NCBI GenBank assembly: GCA_020444325.1
Contig: JAHLLD010000007.1
Location: 1 to 64,000, forward strand
From: a bacterium
GTDB lineage: Bacteria > Bacteroidota > Ignavibacteria > SZUA-365
DNA length: 64,000 bases
Direction: 5' to 3'
A program made the position numbers and the translations under genes. Shown here piece by piece: positions 36,642-45,219 of the stretch (the stretch's first letter is position 1; each line of letters opens with the position of its first letter). The notes below the pieces were generated by a model. That model worked only from the letters and a program-made list of their open reading frames with translations, had not been told where the DNA came from and did not search any database.

Positions 36642-37802
36642 ATGGCATTGACGTCTCGACGTGGTTTTCTCAGGAGTGTGGGCATTGGAAGCGCCGCGCT
36701 CGCACTGTCTTCCGCACCCCGCACGGCACGTGCTGCACTGATTGATGACGACACACCCGCAACAAACATCGAGGAAGCACTCAAGTACCCAAGGGTACCC
36801 GCTTCCATGCCCGGGAAATATCCCGGCAGCGTGGTCGAAGTGTTTGACCCAGCTGCGGTAAACGATACCGGGCATGATGCCGCACATTGCGACAGGATGC
36901 TGCGTGAAGCCATCTGCGCACTGACGGGTGAAAAGGACATCAACGCGGCATGGCGGCAGTTTGTCGCGCCGGGTGAGCGCATCGGACTCAAGGTCAATCC
37001 GGTAGCGGGAAAGCTGCTGTCAACCAGCACGGTTCTCGTGGCCGCATTGATTGCGCAACTCGAGTCTGCCGGCATGAAGCGCAGCGATATCATGATATGG
37101 GACCGCAGAGAGTTTCAGCTTGAGGATGCAGGCTTTACCGCTGACGCATTCCCGGGCATCAAGCTGCGCGGGACGGAATGCAAGGATGCAAACGGCAGTT
37201 TCCGCGATGCAGAGGGGAAGCTCTACAGTGAGCAGCGCATCGACAGAGAATGGTCGTACTGGGCCGATTGCGAGGATGCGTATGACGAGGAGACGTTGCC
37301 CTACATGGTCAATGAGGGACGCCATTCCTATTTCAGCAGCATCGTGACGAAAGAAGTGGATAAAATCATCAACCTCCCGGTGCTGAAAAACGCAGGAAGT
37401 TCGGTGACGCTGTGTCTCAAGAACCTTGCTTACGGGGCGGTGACCAATACCGGAAGGCTGCACAAACCGCTCTGGGCGGAGACCTGCGCGCAGGTCCCCT
37501 GTTTCCCGCCGCTGCGGGATAAGGTGGTGCTCAATATCGTCGACGGACTCACCGGCTGCTACCATGGTGGTCCGGGTGCGAATCCACAGTTCATCATACC
37601 CTATCATCGACTGCTGGCAGGGACTGACCCCGTTGCCGTCGACAGCATCGGACTCTCAATCGTCGAGGCCAAGCGGCTCGAAATGAAGGTGCAGGAATCC
37701 CCGTCAAAACGTGCCCGGCGCTTCCTCGAACTCGCCGAGGAATACGGCCTCGGCACTGCGACCACTGAACAGATCAATCACTCACGTATCGACCTCTCAT
37801 GA
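36642..37802 (+). CDS. DUF362 protein with Tat signal
   Basis: 386 residues, AAGGAGG site. The N-terminus SRRGFLRSVGIGSAALALS is a twin-arginine signal followed by TARA, so a folded, possibly cofactor-bearing, protein is exported. DUF362 features: GERIGLKVNPVAG, SDIMIWDRREFQLEDAG, KIINLPVLKNAGSSVTLCLKN, DKVVLNIVDGL, DPVAVDSIGLSIVE. Some DUF362 proteins carry ferredoxin clusters; this one shows none. The stop overlaps the next gene by four bases (ATGA), so a joint function with the DUF6599-like protein is likely. Confidence 0.9.
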   Translation: MALTSRRGFLRSVGIGSAALALSSAPRTARAALIDDDTPATNIEEALKYPRVPASMPGKYPGSVVEVFDPAAVNDTGHDAAHCDRMLREAICALTGEKDINAAWRQFVAPGERIGLKVNPVAGKLLSTSTVLVAALIAQLESAGMKRSDIMIWDRREFQLEDAGFTADAFPGIKLRGTECKDANGSFRDAEGKLYSEQRIDREWSYWADCEDAYDEETLPYMVNEGRHSYFSSIVTKEVDKIINLPVLKNAGSSVTLCLKNLAYGAVTNTGRLHKPLWAETCAQVPCFPPLRDKVVLNIVDGLTGCYHGGPGANPQFIIPYHRLLAGTDPVAVDSIGLSIVEAKRLEMKVQESPSKRARRFLELAEEYGLGTATTEQINHSRIDLS

Positions 37803-38641
37803 GATTTTTTCTTCCCCTGATCTTTTTTCTTCATACTGTGACGCTCACTGCCGGGGGACCGCTGGTGATTGAACGGGATCTCCCGGGCTGGATCATAGGC
37901 GATCCCGACTTTTACAATGCCGGACAGCTCTATGGATACATCAATGGCGGTGCCGAGCTCTACCGTGAATTCGGTTTCCGGCAAGTCACAGCACAGCGCT
38001 GCAGCAAAGCCGATCATGAGATGCAGGTAGACGTCTACGAAATGCTGTCCCCACGCGCGGCATTCGGTATGTTTTCCGTTCTGCGTGGGACCTGTACGGG
38101 CACACTCGTCGCAAACGCACGCTGGAGCTGCGTCCGGCCCGAACAGATTCTCTTTGCTCGCGGCAAATACCTGATATCCGTCATCCCATACGATCGCAGC
38201 AAGGAAACCCGCCAGGCAGCACTCAAAGCGGCGAAAGCTCTTCTGAAGCGAGCGGGAGGAAAGGACTATCGCCCGAACGAACTGTTCCGTTCGGGACCGT
38301 TTTCCCCGGGACTCGAGAAGCTGCTGTACCTGCACGGTCCACTTGCGCTGCAGAGCGCACTGCCTGCATGGTCAGAATTTCTGGAGGGAATTGAGCGCTT
38401 CGACATGGAATACGCGCGGTTCGGAAAGACCGGAAGAGAAACAACCGCCGCGGTAATGACTTTCCGGTCGCACAGGGACATGGAGCAATTTCTTCGTCAG
38501 AGCGGACTGCAGGCCGCAACCGAAGCTTCGGAATGGTACGTCGATAGGAAGTCCGGCCGATCGGTCATTGTCAAGGGAGAGAAAACGCTGTACTATGTCT
38601 CCGGCCACGGGGCGGCCGGCATACGGAAACGCATCAAGTAA
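37799..38641 (+). CDS. Exported DUF6599-like protein
   Basis: 280 residues, signal peptide (FFLPLIFFLHTVTLTAG). The strongest motif is LYGYINGGAELYREFGFRQV near residue 40, then MQVDVYEML, AAFGMFSVLRG and a late YYVSGHG. This matches the DUF6599 family as I remember it, which often sits beside DUF362. Its ATG overlaps the DUF362 stop (ATGA). Residues after 150 form a second alpha/beta unit. Periplasmic; function unknown. Confidence 0.75.
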   Translation: MRFFLPLIFFLHTVTLTAGGPLVIERDLPGWIIGDPDFYNAGQLYGYINGGAELYREFGFRQVTAQRCSKADHEMQVDVYEMLSPRAAFGMFSVLRGTCTGTLVANARWSCVRPEQILFARGKYLISVIPYDRSKETRQAALKAAKALLKRAGGKDYRPNELFRSGPFSPGLEKLLYLHGPLALQSALPAWSEFLEGIERFDMEYARFGKTGRETTAAVMTFRSHRDMEQFLRQSGLQAATEASEWYVDRKSGRSVIVKGEKTLYYVSGHGAAGIRKRIK

Positions 38642-38660
38642 CAGAACCACCGTGTATAGA

Positions 38661-38686
38661 AAAAAAGAGCTCCTTCATGGAGCTCT
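38661..38686 (-). terminator. Rho-independent terminator after FmdB-like gene
   Basis: Stem AGAGCTCC / GGAGCTCT (38666-38673, 38679-38686), 5-base loop; on the minus strand a run of T follows. It may also serve the convergent DUF6599 gene. Confidence 0.75.
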
Positions 38687-38741
38687 CTTCAATTCCGGCT
38701 GCTGGGACCGAAAAAAATCTGCAGATGTTCTCATCCGGCTG

Positions 38742-38984
38742 CTACTGCAATCCACACATCCCTCCGGCGCATGGACTCGAGGCAGCAGGGATGTCACAGG
38801 CACCGCTTTCACATGCGGATCCCGATGCACCGCTCCCGACGGAGGCGGAGAAAGAGGAAAACTGCTTCACCGCAGAACGCGATGCGCACGAGGGACATTG
38901 AATCCGCTCCGGATCCTCGGCCCCTTTGTGAAATACATCGAAACGGGTGGAACAATCCTGACAGGTATACTCGAAAACAGGCAT
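38742..38984 (-). CDS. FmdB-family zinc-ribbon protein
   Basis: 80 residues. The start MPVFEYTCQDC and the pair CPSC give a zinc ribbon (Cys8, 11, 30, 33) of the FmdB/regulatory type. The C-terminal third is an unusual low-complexity Ser/Gly/Ala tail with more Cys (SACESGACDIPAASSPCAGG, then MCGLQ). Cytoplasmic; members are thought to regulate or assist gene expression, but this is not firmly established. Confidence 0.88.
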   Translation of the reverse strand: MPVFEYTCQDCSTRFDVFHKGAEDPERIQCPSCASRSAVKQFSSFSASVGSGASGSACESGACDIPAASSPCAGGMCGLQ

Positions 38985-38999
38985 GATAACGTCTTTCAG

Positions 39000-39293
39000 T
39001 TACGATTCATGTGAATTATTACTCTTACCCTCGAGGTTCTGATCCGCAGGGGCAGCATTTGAATCCGCTGACACAACATTCGAATCAGCTGACACAGCAT
39101 TCGAATCCGCCGGGACAACCTTCTTTTTGCCGGGCAGCAGCCAGGAGGCCCCAACCAGTGTGCCGTAAAGCGTACTGGTATACCACTTCCCGGTAATGGG
39201 ACAGCTGCCGTTGATGCAGCCGATAAAATACCAGTAAGCGAAGCCTGCGAGGGCGCCGAGTGCGAGAGGTAAAATTTTCTTTGCTATATGCAT
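39000..39293 (-). CDS. DUF6132-like small membrane protein with repeat tail
   Basis: 97 residues from the ATG at 39293 (a TTG two codons earlier is possible). Residues 5-55 have two membrane segments around GCINGSCPITGKWYTSTLYG, the Cys-containing motif of the DUF6132 family. The C-terminal tail consists of a seven-residue repeat (ADSNAVS, ADSNVVS, ADSNAAP, ADQN) encoded by 21-base repeats. The function is unknown. It lies 15 bases upstream of the FmdB-like gene, so the two are probably co-transcribed. Confidence 0.78.
   Translation of the reverse strand: MHIAKKILPLALGALAGFAYWYFIGCINGSCPITGKWYTSTLYGTLVGASWLLPGKKKVVPADSNAVSADSNVVSADSNAAPADQNLEGKSNNSHES
39040..39123 (-). repeat. 21-base tandem repeats inside the DUF6132-like gene
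   Basis: Three to four imperfect copies of a 21-base unit, clearest at 39061, 39082 and 39103 (GAATCCGCTGACACAACATTC and variants), encoding the ADSNxVS repeat of the tail. Confidence 0.85.
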
Positions 39294-39368
39294 GGGCAAT
39301 CTCTATCTGATCGTGTTGAGGTATGATGCAGAAGCTGTGCATTGGTTGCAGAGATTCCGGGGAACACA

Positions 39369-40550
39369 TCACACGAGATAAATGCTGCGCTGCGGTTTCG
39401 AGAGGAATTTCGCTCCTTCAGCGGTGAGCCAAACGATTTCCTCAATTGTCGCTACGCCATACCCTTCAATAGGCAATCTCGGCTCAATTGTAAACACCTG
39501 ACCAGTTTCCAGCTTTCCGAACGGCAGTTTTCCGTAGCGCTCCCATCGCGGAAGGAGTCCGACGCCCCCGTCATGCGCCGCGCGCCCCACCTGGTGTCCG
39601 AGGGCATGCGGATATTCGGGATATCCGTTCCCGGTGATGTGGTTTCTTGCGACGGCGTCAATTTTCCACGACACTGCGCCCGGATGCATCGCTTCAGCAG
39701 CGAGGCGAATGGAATCCTTGATGACGTTGAAGCCATGCAGGACTTCCGGCGGTGCCTGCTTCTCACCCTTTCGGCGGATATACCATGTACGCTGAAGATC
39801 TGAGCAATAGCCGTTGACCTTGACACCGAAATCAATATTGAGGACATGTCCCGCCCGGATCTTTCTTCGTGTCGGACCGTAATGCGCGCCGGCGTGATCG
39901 GGCCCCGTGAACACTGCAGGACAGTGGTCTCGATCCCACGCCAAATCGACCCCATGGTCCTTCACACGGCCGAGAATGAAATTTGCCACATCCTGCTCAC
40001 TCTTGCCGGGAGCGAGAAAGCCGGTCACTTCATGGTAGATGTCCAGCGTCAGTCGAATCGCCTTGCGCATGTGGCGGATTTCCGCCTCCGTCTTCCTTCC
40101 CCGCAATGCCGATATGATTTCCTGCGCGGAGACAAGCCGTTTCGCGTAAGGCGTTCCCTCAAGCATCGATGTGAGCAGCAGGTACATGCCATGCGTCAAT
40201 CCGTCAGACATCACGGAGTCCGTCGAATAATTGATCGCAATGCGGCGGGGTTTCTTCCGTCTGAGCACCGCGAGCAATTCATCCTTGATCCCCTGCACGT
40301 ACGGAACCACGGTGCCATAGGCGGGATTGTCTTCTATTGATGCGATATCCAGGCTGCCCGCCACGGCAATGGTTTCACCGTCCCTGCAGATGATCCACGC
40401 TGTCTGCCACGTCGCATGCTGTCCGACAACCATATCAATGGCTGGATCGGGCATGCTGGAGCTTTCGCGAACGAAGGTGAGCCACATGTCGACCTTCTTT
40501 TCCTGCAGGATTTCTACCGCCTGCTGCACTTTGTTCTTGATCATCTGCAT
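39369..40550 (-). CDS. M24 metallopeptidase, Xaa-Pro peptidase type
   Basis: 393 residues from the ATG at 40550 (GAGG site five bases upstream); a second Met two codons on is less well spaced. N-terminal creatinase-like domain of about 160 residues, then the pita-bread domain with the five metal ligands in order: Asp in VLNIDFGVK, Asp in YCSDLQRTW, His in HALGHQVGR, Glu in TIEPRL and Glu in ATIEEIVW. This set marks aminopeptidase P/prolidase, which removes residues next to proline, in the cytoplasm. It is divergent from trkA. Confidence 0.93.
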   Translation of the reverse strand: MQMIKNKVQQAVEILQEKKVDMWLTFVRESSSMPDPAIDMVVGQHATWQTAWIICRDGETIAVAGSLDIASIEDNPAYGTVVPYVQGIKDELLAVLRRKKPRRIAINYSTDSVMSDGLTHGMYLLLTSMLEGTPYAKRLVSAQEIISALRGRKTEAEIRHMRKAIRLTLDIYHEVTGFLAPGKSEQDVANFILGRVKDHGVDLAWDRDHCPAVFTGPDHAGAHYGPTRRKIRAGHVLNIDFGVKVNGYCSDLQRTWYIRRKGEKQAPPEVLHGFNVIKDSIRLAAEAMHPGAVSWKIDAVARNHITGNGYPEYPHALGHQVGRAAHDGGVGLLPRWERYGKLPFGKLETGQVFTIEPRLPIEGYGVATIEEIVWLTAEGAKFLSKPQRSIYLV

Positions 40551-40706
40551 ATTTACCTCAGACTTACATGGCACGTAAAGGCACAAGATACGGCATGCCG
40601 TGCTTGAATGCACTTACGGCGTTTTGGCGCACATGAGACGGTCGCATGTTCCTCTCATGGACCGTATATTACGGCTCGTTGCATCACGAGCCGGGTTTTC
40701 CCCTTC

Positions 40707-42074
40707 ATGAAGATTATCATTATCGGAGCCGGCCTTGTCGGAAGCAGTCTCGCTGAGGCATTGCTGCGCCAGGGACACGACATCGCCGTCATCGAACAAA
40801 ACGTTCAGCGTGGCGAGCAGATCGCAGACAAGCTCGATGTGCTGGTGGTCAATGGGTCCGGCAGCAATCCGCAGGATCTCGAGCATGCAGGCCTCCAGAA
40901 CGCCGACATGATCATTGCCGCGACTCCCGTTGACGAGGTCAACCTCACCGCATGCATGATTGCGCGTCAGTATGAAGTGCCGCATCGAATCGCACGCATT
41001 CGCAACATGGATTTCATTGCCGGATCCGAGCGCCTCAAGCCGGAACAATTCGGGATCACAAAAGTGATCTATCCCGAGGAAAACACCCTGAGTGCGGTAC
41101 TCAACTATATAGAAACCCCTTTTGCCATCGATGCGCAGGATTTCTCGCGCAGGTCGATCCTTCTGCGAAGCTACACGATCACCGAGACCATGCCCATTGC
41201 GAATCGCAGCTTGATAGAGCTTCGCAACGATCCCCGGGGCGGCTCTCTTCTGGTCGTTGCCATTATCCGTGACGACCAGGTAATTATTCCCCGTGGGGAT
41301 ACCATGGTCGCGCCCGGCGACAAGCCGCTGTTCATATTTCCACGCGAAGCCCGTACGGATTTTCTCACCCTGATGGGGGTCGATGCCGGAAGCAAGCAGA
41401 AGGCAATTGTGTTCGGGAACACGCTCACCTCCGTCAACATCGCTCTCGCATTGCAGAAAGAAATGGATCTGGTGACCTTCATCGATCCCGACCTTGAGCA
41501 CGGAAATCTTGCAGCGGCGAAACTGCATGGCATCGACGTACTGCATGGTAATGGTGATGATGTCGACGTTCTCAAGGAAGCCAACGTGCGATTCGCGGAT
41601 TTCTTCATCGCGGCGTCGGAGGGAAACGATGAGAACGTGCTCGCATGCCTGCTCGCAAAATCGGAAGGCGCACGCGAGGTCATCGCCATTGTCAACGACG
41701 ACCAGCACACCGACCTCTTCCTCTCCATCGGCATCAATCACATTATCAATCCCCGTCAGCTGACCGCGAACGGAATTCTCAATGCGGTGCTCCCGGGATA
41801 TGTCAGTTCCTCCCTGCATATACAGAAATCCGACATCGACGTACTCCGGCTCCGCGTGGAATCACATTCACAACTCGCGGGGAAACCGCTGAAAGAGAGC
41901 TGGCGCAAGGCTGTCGGGGTGTCCATTGTCGGTGCGGTGCTGCGCAACGATGTCATGATGATTCCGACGGGTGATACGGTACTCGAAGCCGGGGACCTGG
42001 TGATTGTCTTCACCCGCAGCGCGGGGATCCGCCGCGTCCGCAAGCTGTTTGGTACGAACGATACGGAACTGTAA
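40707..42074 (+). CDS. trkA: Trk potassium uptake regulator TrkA
   Basis: 455 residues from the ATG at 40707. Two copies of an RCK unit: Rossmann domain one starts KIIIIGAGLVGSSLAEALL with NGSGSNPQDLEHAG and the DMIIAATPVDEVNL stretch; domain two starts KAIVFGNTLTSVNIALALQ. Each is followed by a TrkA_C domain (about 145-215 and 365-450). In the second Rossmann domain the glycine loop GNTLTS is not the classic GxGxxG, as is common for the second half. It gates TrkH in response to nucleotides. trkH starts three bases after the stop. Confidence 0.95.
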   Translation: MKIIIIGAGLVGSSLAEALLRQGHDIAVIEQNVQRGEQIADKLDVLVVNGSGSNPQDLEHAGLQNADMIIAATPVDEVNLTACMIARQYEVPHRIARIRNMDFIAGSERLKPEQFGITKVIYPEENTLSAVLNYIETPFAIDAQDFSRRSILLRSYTITETMPIANRSLIELRNDPRGGSLLVVAIIRDDQVIIPRGDTMVAPGDKPLFIFPREARTDFLTLMGVDAGSKQKAIVFGNTLTSVNIALALQKEMDLVTFIDPDLEHGNLAAAKLHGIDVLHGNGDDVDVLKEANVRFADFFIAASEGNDENVLACLLAKSEGAREVIAIVNDDQHTDLFLSIGINHIINPRQLTANGILNAVLPGYVSSSLHIQKSDIDVLRLRVESHSQLAGKPLKESWRKAVGVSIVGAVLRNDVMMIPTGDTVLEAGDLVIVFTRSAGIRRVRKLFGTNDTEL

Positions 42075-42077
42075 GCG

Positions 42078-43676
42078 ATGCACAAACGAACGGTACTGTA
42101 CGGTGTCGCCCGCCTGCTGCAGGTCATGGGACTCGCGATGGTTCCACCGGCAATTATCGCCTGGTTCGACGTCAAGCACATGCCAGCCAGCGAACACTTC
42201 GTCGCGCCTGAGTTCGCCGGCTTCTGGATCGCCATCATTGCGGCCATTTTCTTCGGTACGCTGTTCGCCATTATCTACAAGAAGAACCGAAGTACGCAGA
42301 CGGTGCGCGAGGGTTTCGCCATTGTCACGCTTGGATGGATCGTGCTGGCCATCTTCGGCAGTGTCCCATTCTTCATTCATTTCCTCTCACAGACCAGTGA
42401 ATTCACTGCCTACAGCATTATGCACGCCTTTACCAACGGCGTGTTTGAAATCATGTCGGGCTTCACCACGACAGGCTCGACAATTCTCACCGACATTGAG
42501 GCGGTGCCCCGCGGATTGCTGTTCTGGCGCAGTCTCACCCACTGGCTGGGCGGCATGGGTATCGTCACGCTGGCCCTGGTCATCTTCCCCGCGCTCGGCG
42601 TATCCGGCTACCACATGTTCAAGGGCGAAGTACCGGGTCCCACCACCGAACGCCTGCAGCCGCGTCTGGCCGAAACCGCGAGCATACTCTGGGGTGTATA
42701 CGCACTGCTTTCATTCGTGGAAACAGTGCTGCTGATGCTGGGCGGCATGGACTGGTTCGACGCACTCTGCCACACCTTCGGCACCATGGCCACAGGAGGA
42801 TTCAGCACCAAGAATCTCTCCGTCGGCTATTACCAGAATGAATTCATCATCTGGGTGATCATCGTTTTCATGTTTCTCGCGGGTGTGAACTTCCTGCTGC
42901 ACTACAACGTGCTGAGGGGAAATTACCGCGTGCTGAAAATCGACAGGGAGTTCCGCTTCTACGCCGTGGTCATCGTGGTCGGCATCATCCTCGCAACCGT
43001 GATGCTGTACGTGGAGGGACTGCCATCGGTGGATTATTCGCGGACACACTTCCGGCACGACCCGGTGCCCTATGAGGATTTCGCGGCGCACGTACATGGA
43101 CAGGAAGAAAAAGTACAATCCCTCTACGGCAGTTTCCGGGAGTCCGCCTTCCAGGTCGTATCCATCACAACGACTACGGGGTTCGGAACGGCCGACTTCG
43201 ACGTGTGGCCAACGACAGTGCGGCTTATGCTCGTGGTCCTGATGTTCTTCGGAGGGTGTGCCGGCAGTACTGGCGGGGGAATGAAAATGATACGCGTACT
43301 GATCAATCTGAAAGCCGCCTGGCGGGAGATCATTAAAATGGCGCGGCCCCGCATCATTCGTCCCGTCAAGGTCGGCGGCACCCCGATCGAGGAAGTGCGG
43401 GTTGGAAATATCGTCTCGTTCTTTATCCTGTTCCTCTCCCTTTCCATAGTCTCAGCACTGCTGATGACCTTCTTCGTCCCCGACCTTGTCACGGCATTCA
43501 CCGCGGTCGTAGCCTGCCTGGCGAACATCGGTCCCGGACTCGCAGGTGTCGGTTCCATTGAAAACTTCAACTGGATTCCCATCCCCGGGAAATGGATACT
43601 CATCTTCAACATGCTGCTGGGACGGCTTGAGATTTTCACCGTCCTCGTTCTCCTCCGCTCCTCCATCTGGCGGTGA
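42078..43676 (+). CDS. trkH: Trk potassium transporter membrane subunit TrkH
   Basis: 532 residues with ten or more membrane segments and the four pore-loop repeats of the SKT family: MSGFTTTGSTIL, GTMATGGFSTKN, TTTTGFGTADFD and ACLANIGPGLAG. The glycine at each selectivity filter is present. HWLGGMGIVTLAL follows the first filter. K+ uptake across the inner membrane, driven by membrane potential, paired with TrkA just upstream. A larger periplasmic insertion (residues about 320-345, EGLPSVDYSRTHF) is seen. Confidence 0.95.
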   Translation: MHKRTVLYGVARLLQVMGLAMVPPAIIAWFDVKHMPASEHFVAPEFAGFWIAIIAAIFFGTLFAIIYKKNRSTQTVREGFAIVTLGWIVLAIFGSVPFFIHFLSQTSEFTAYSIMHAFTNGVFEIMSGFTTTGSTILTDIEAVPRGLLFWRSLTHWLGGMGIVTLALVIFPALGVSGYHMFKGEVPGPTTERLQPRLAETASILWGVYALLSFVETVLLMLGGMDWFDALCHTFGTMATGGFSTKNLSVGYYQNEFIIWVIIVFMFLAGVNFLLHYNVLRGNYRVLKIDREFRFYAVVIVVGIILATVMLYVEGLPSVDYSRTHFRHDPVPYEDFAAHVHGQEEKVQSLYGSFRESAFQVVSITTTTGFGTADFDVWPTTVRLMLVVLMFFGGCAGSTGGGMKMIRVLINLKAAWREIIKMARPRIIRPVKVGGTPIEEVRVGNIVSFFILFLSLSIVSALLMTFFVPDLVTAFTAVVACLANIGPGLAGVGSIENFNWIPIPGKWILIFNMLLGRLEIFTVLVLLRSSIWR

Positions 43677-43708
43677 CCCTCCCGCCGGCCAGACGTGCAT
43701 CGGCAGCG

Positions 43709-44926
43709 TCATTCCCCGAAACGTTCTTCCAGCCAGTCGAATAGCATCTGGTTCAGCAGCGCAATGTTGCCGACGTGGTCATGTGCATCCGCCACATGAA
43801 TCGATGGCACGCGAATGCTGTCTTTCACTTCCGACGTCACCCGTGATACAAACATGTCCGCCTGCTCCTCCAGCTCGGGATATGCCGCGTCACCATACAG
43901 GCAGAGCACCGGACAGTGAATGCGGTACAGCAAGTCCTCCACCGAATACTGACGTGTTGCCTGTATCAGCTCCTGAAGACGTGACACGCCGAAGCGGCGG
44001 CACATGTTGAGAACGAACAATTTCATCGTCGTAGGGAGAATACTGTCTGGAAGCTCATGGATATCGCTCAGCGAGACGTCTACTTTTGTCGCGCGCTGTC
44101 CGATCAGCGCGAGAAACACGCGATGAATATTGACGAAGGGTGGATTGACAATCAGGGCTTTGATACGTGAATCGAATGCAGCACAGCGCGACGCGAAGTA
44201 CCCGCCCAGCCCGCTTCCCAGCATGACAAGCTGCTCGTTGTCCACGTCCGTCCTCGTTTCGAGATAATCGAGCGCATCCTTGAGCGGTACTTCAAAGTCA
44301 TGCCGCAGGTGAGACTCCGCATTCATGCGCATCATGCCGTTCTGCCCGGGCCCCTGGAACACAAAGGCATTGAAACCTCTTCGCACTGCACTGATGGCTG
44401 CGTAGAAATACTGTTCTTCGCCGCTGCTTTCGATGCCGGGGACGAGAACAATAGTGGGACGCGCCTTACCACTGCTGTCAGGTGCAAAGAAGTAGCACGG
44501 GTAGCTATGCGTGTCGCCAGGGATCGATACGATTTCCGCATGATGCATGAGCAGCGGCATCGCCTTTTCAAAGCAATCCGCAGATTTCATACCTTCGCGC
44601 CGAAAATCCTCTCCTCCGATGAGAGCATAATATTCAGCGGCATGGTAATAGATGGTCGCACGAAGAAAAGACTCCTTCGCGCTGACCTCATGTCCCTTTG
44701 CAAGAGCCTCGTCGCCTGCCTTCTCAACAGTCTGGGCAAGTTCTTCCCACGACTGCACCCAGCCGGGAAGATTCCATTCCGTCATGGTAACGGCAACACT
44801 GTAGCACTCACCAAAGGTGGCACCACCATATGTGATCAACCCCAGCTGCCGCAGGAGCTTTGTTTCAAACGCAGAATTTTCAAGAATCGGAGGAGGGAAC
44901 TGCTCGAAAGCACTATCATCTTGCAT
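43709..44926 (-). CDS. Alpha/beta-hydrolase with substituted nucleophile elbow
   Basis: 405 residues, close to the 2,6-dihydropseudooxynicotine-hydrolase/FrsA-like group: a helical N-terminal cap of about 140 residues (SAKESFLRATIYYHAAEYYAL), VLVPGIESSGEEQYF, NAFVFQGPGQNG, then LVMLGSGLGGYFASRCAAF where the family has GxSxGGY. Here the nucleophile position (239) is Gly, although a Ser precedes it; the codons at about 44214 read AGC GGG. The later LCLYGDAAYPE and ADAHDHVGN give the usual Asp and His. Either an inactive member or one using a shifted Ser. Cytoplasmic, no signal peptide. Confidence 0.82.
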   Translation of the reverse strand: MQDDSAFEQFPPPILENSAFETKLLRQLGLITYGGATFGECYSVAVTMTEWNLPGWVQSWEELAQTVEKAGDEALAKGHEVSAKESFLRATIYYHAAEYYALIGGEDFRREGMKSADCFEKAMPLLMHHAEIVSIPGDTHSYPCYFFAPDSSGKARPTIVLVPGIESSGEEQYFYAAISAVRRGFNAFVFQGPGQNGMMRMNAESHLRHDFEVPLKDALDYLETRTDVDNEQLVMLGSGLGGYFASRCAAFDSRIKALIVNPPFVNIHRVFLALIGQRATKVDVSLSDIHELPDSILPTTMKLFVLNMCRRFGVSRLQELIQATRQYSVEDLLYRIHCPVLCLYGDAAYPELEEQADMFVSRVTSEVKDSIRVPSIHVADAHDHVGNIALLNQMLFDWLEERFGE

Positions 44927-45219
44927 ATTCGCTCTCTCAGGTGGAGTGAAATGCTGTAGCTCGCGACCATCTTATATCATGGGGCTAAAGACGGCGAACC
45001 TCGTGGATGCGAATACCCATGCAAAAACCAGGCCGATTCTGTCAGCACTGTAAACACTTGTTATGAGGGATTTTCCACACAAAAAACTGTGAAAATTCCG
45101 AACACAACGTGAATATTCTCCACGTCATTTCCGGCGTTTTCTCTTGAATTCGGAATGCATATGTACTGAAAATGTGATATAATGAAGGAAAGATCCTGTC
45201 TTTCAATCGGAGGTTTTCT

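Noticed and set aside
40614-41819. 401-codon open frame on the minus strand
   Set aside because: Antisense to trkA; contains no domain signature.
45066-45130. Imperfect inverted repeats in the AT-rich stretch upstream of 45220
   Set aside because: Arms are interrupted and the sequence is low-complexity; compatible with chance.
45178-45183. TATAAT sequence before the T9SS cargo gene as a promoter -10 box
   Set aside because: No -35-like hexamer at 16-18 bases, and Bacteroidota-type promoters differ; not enough to call.
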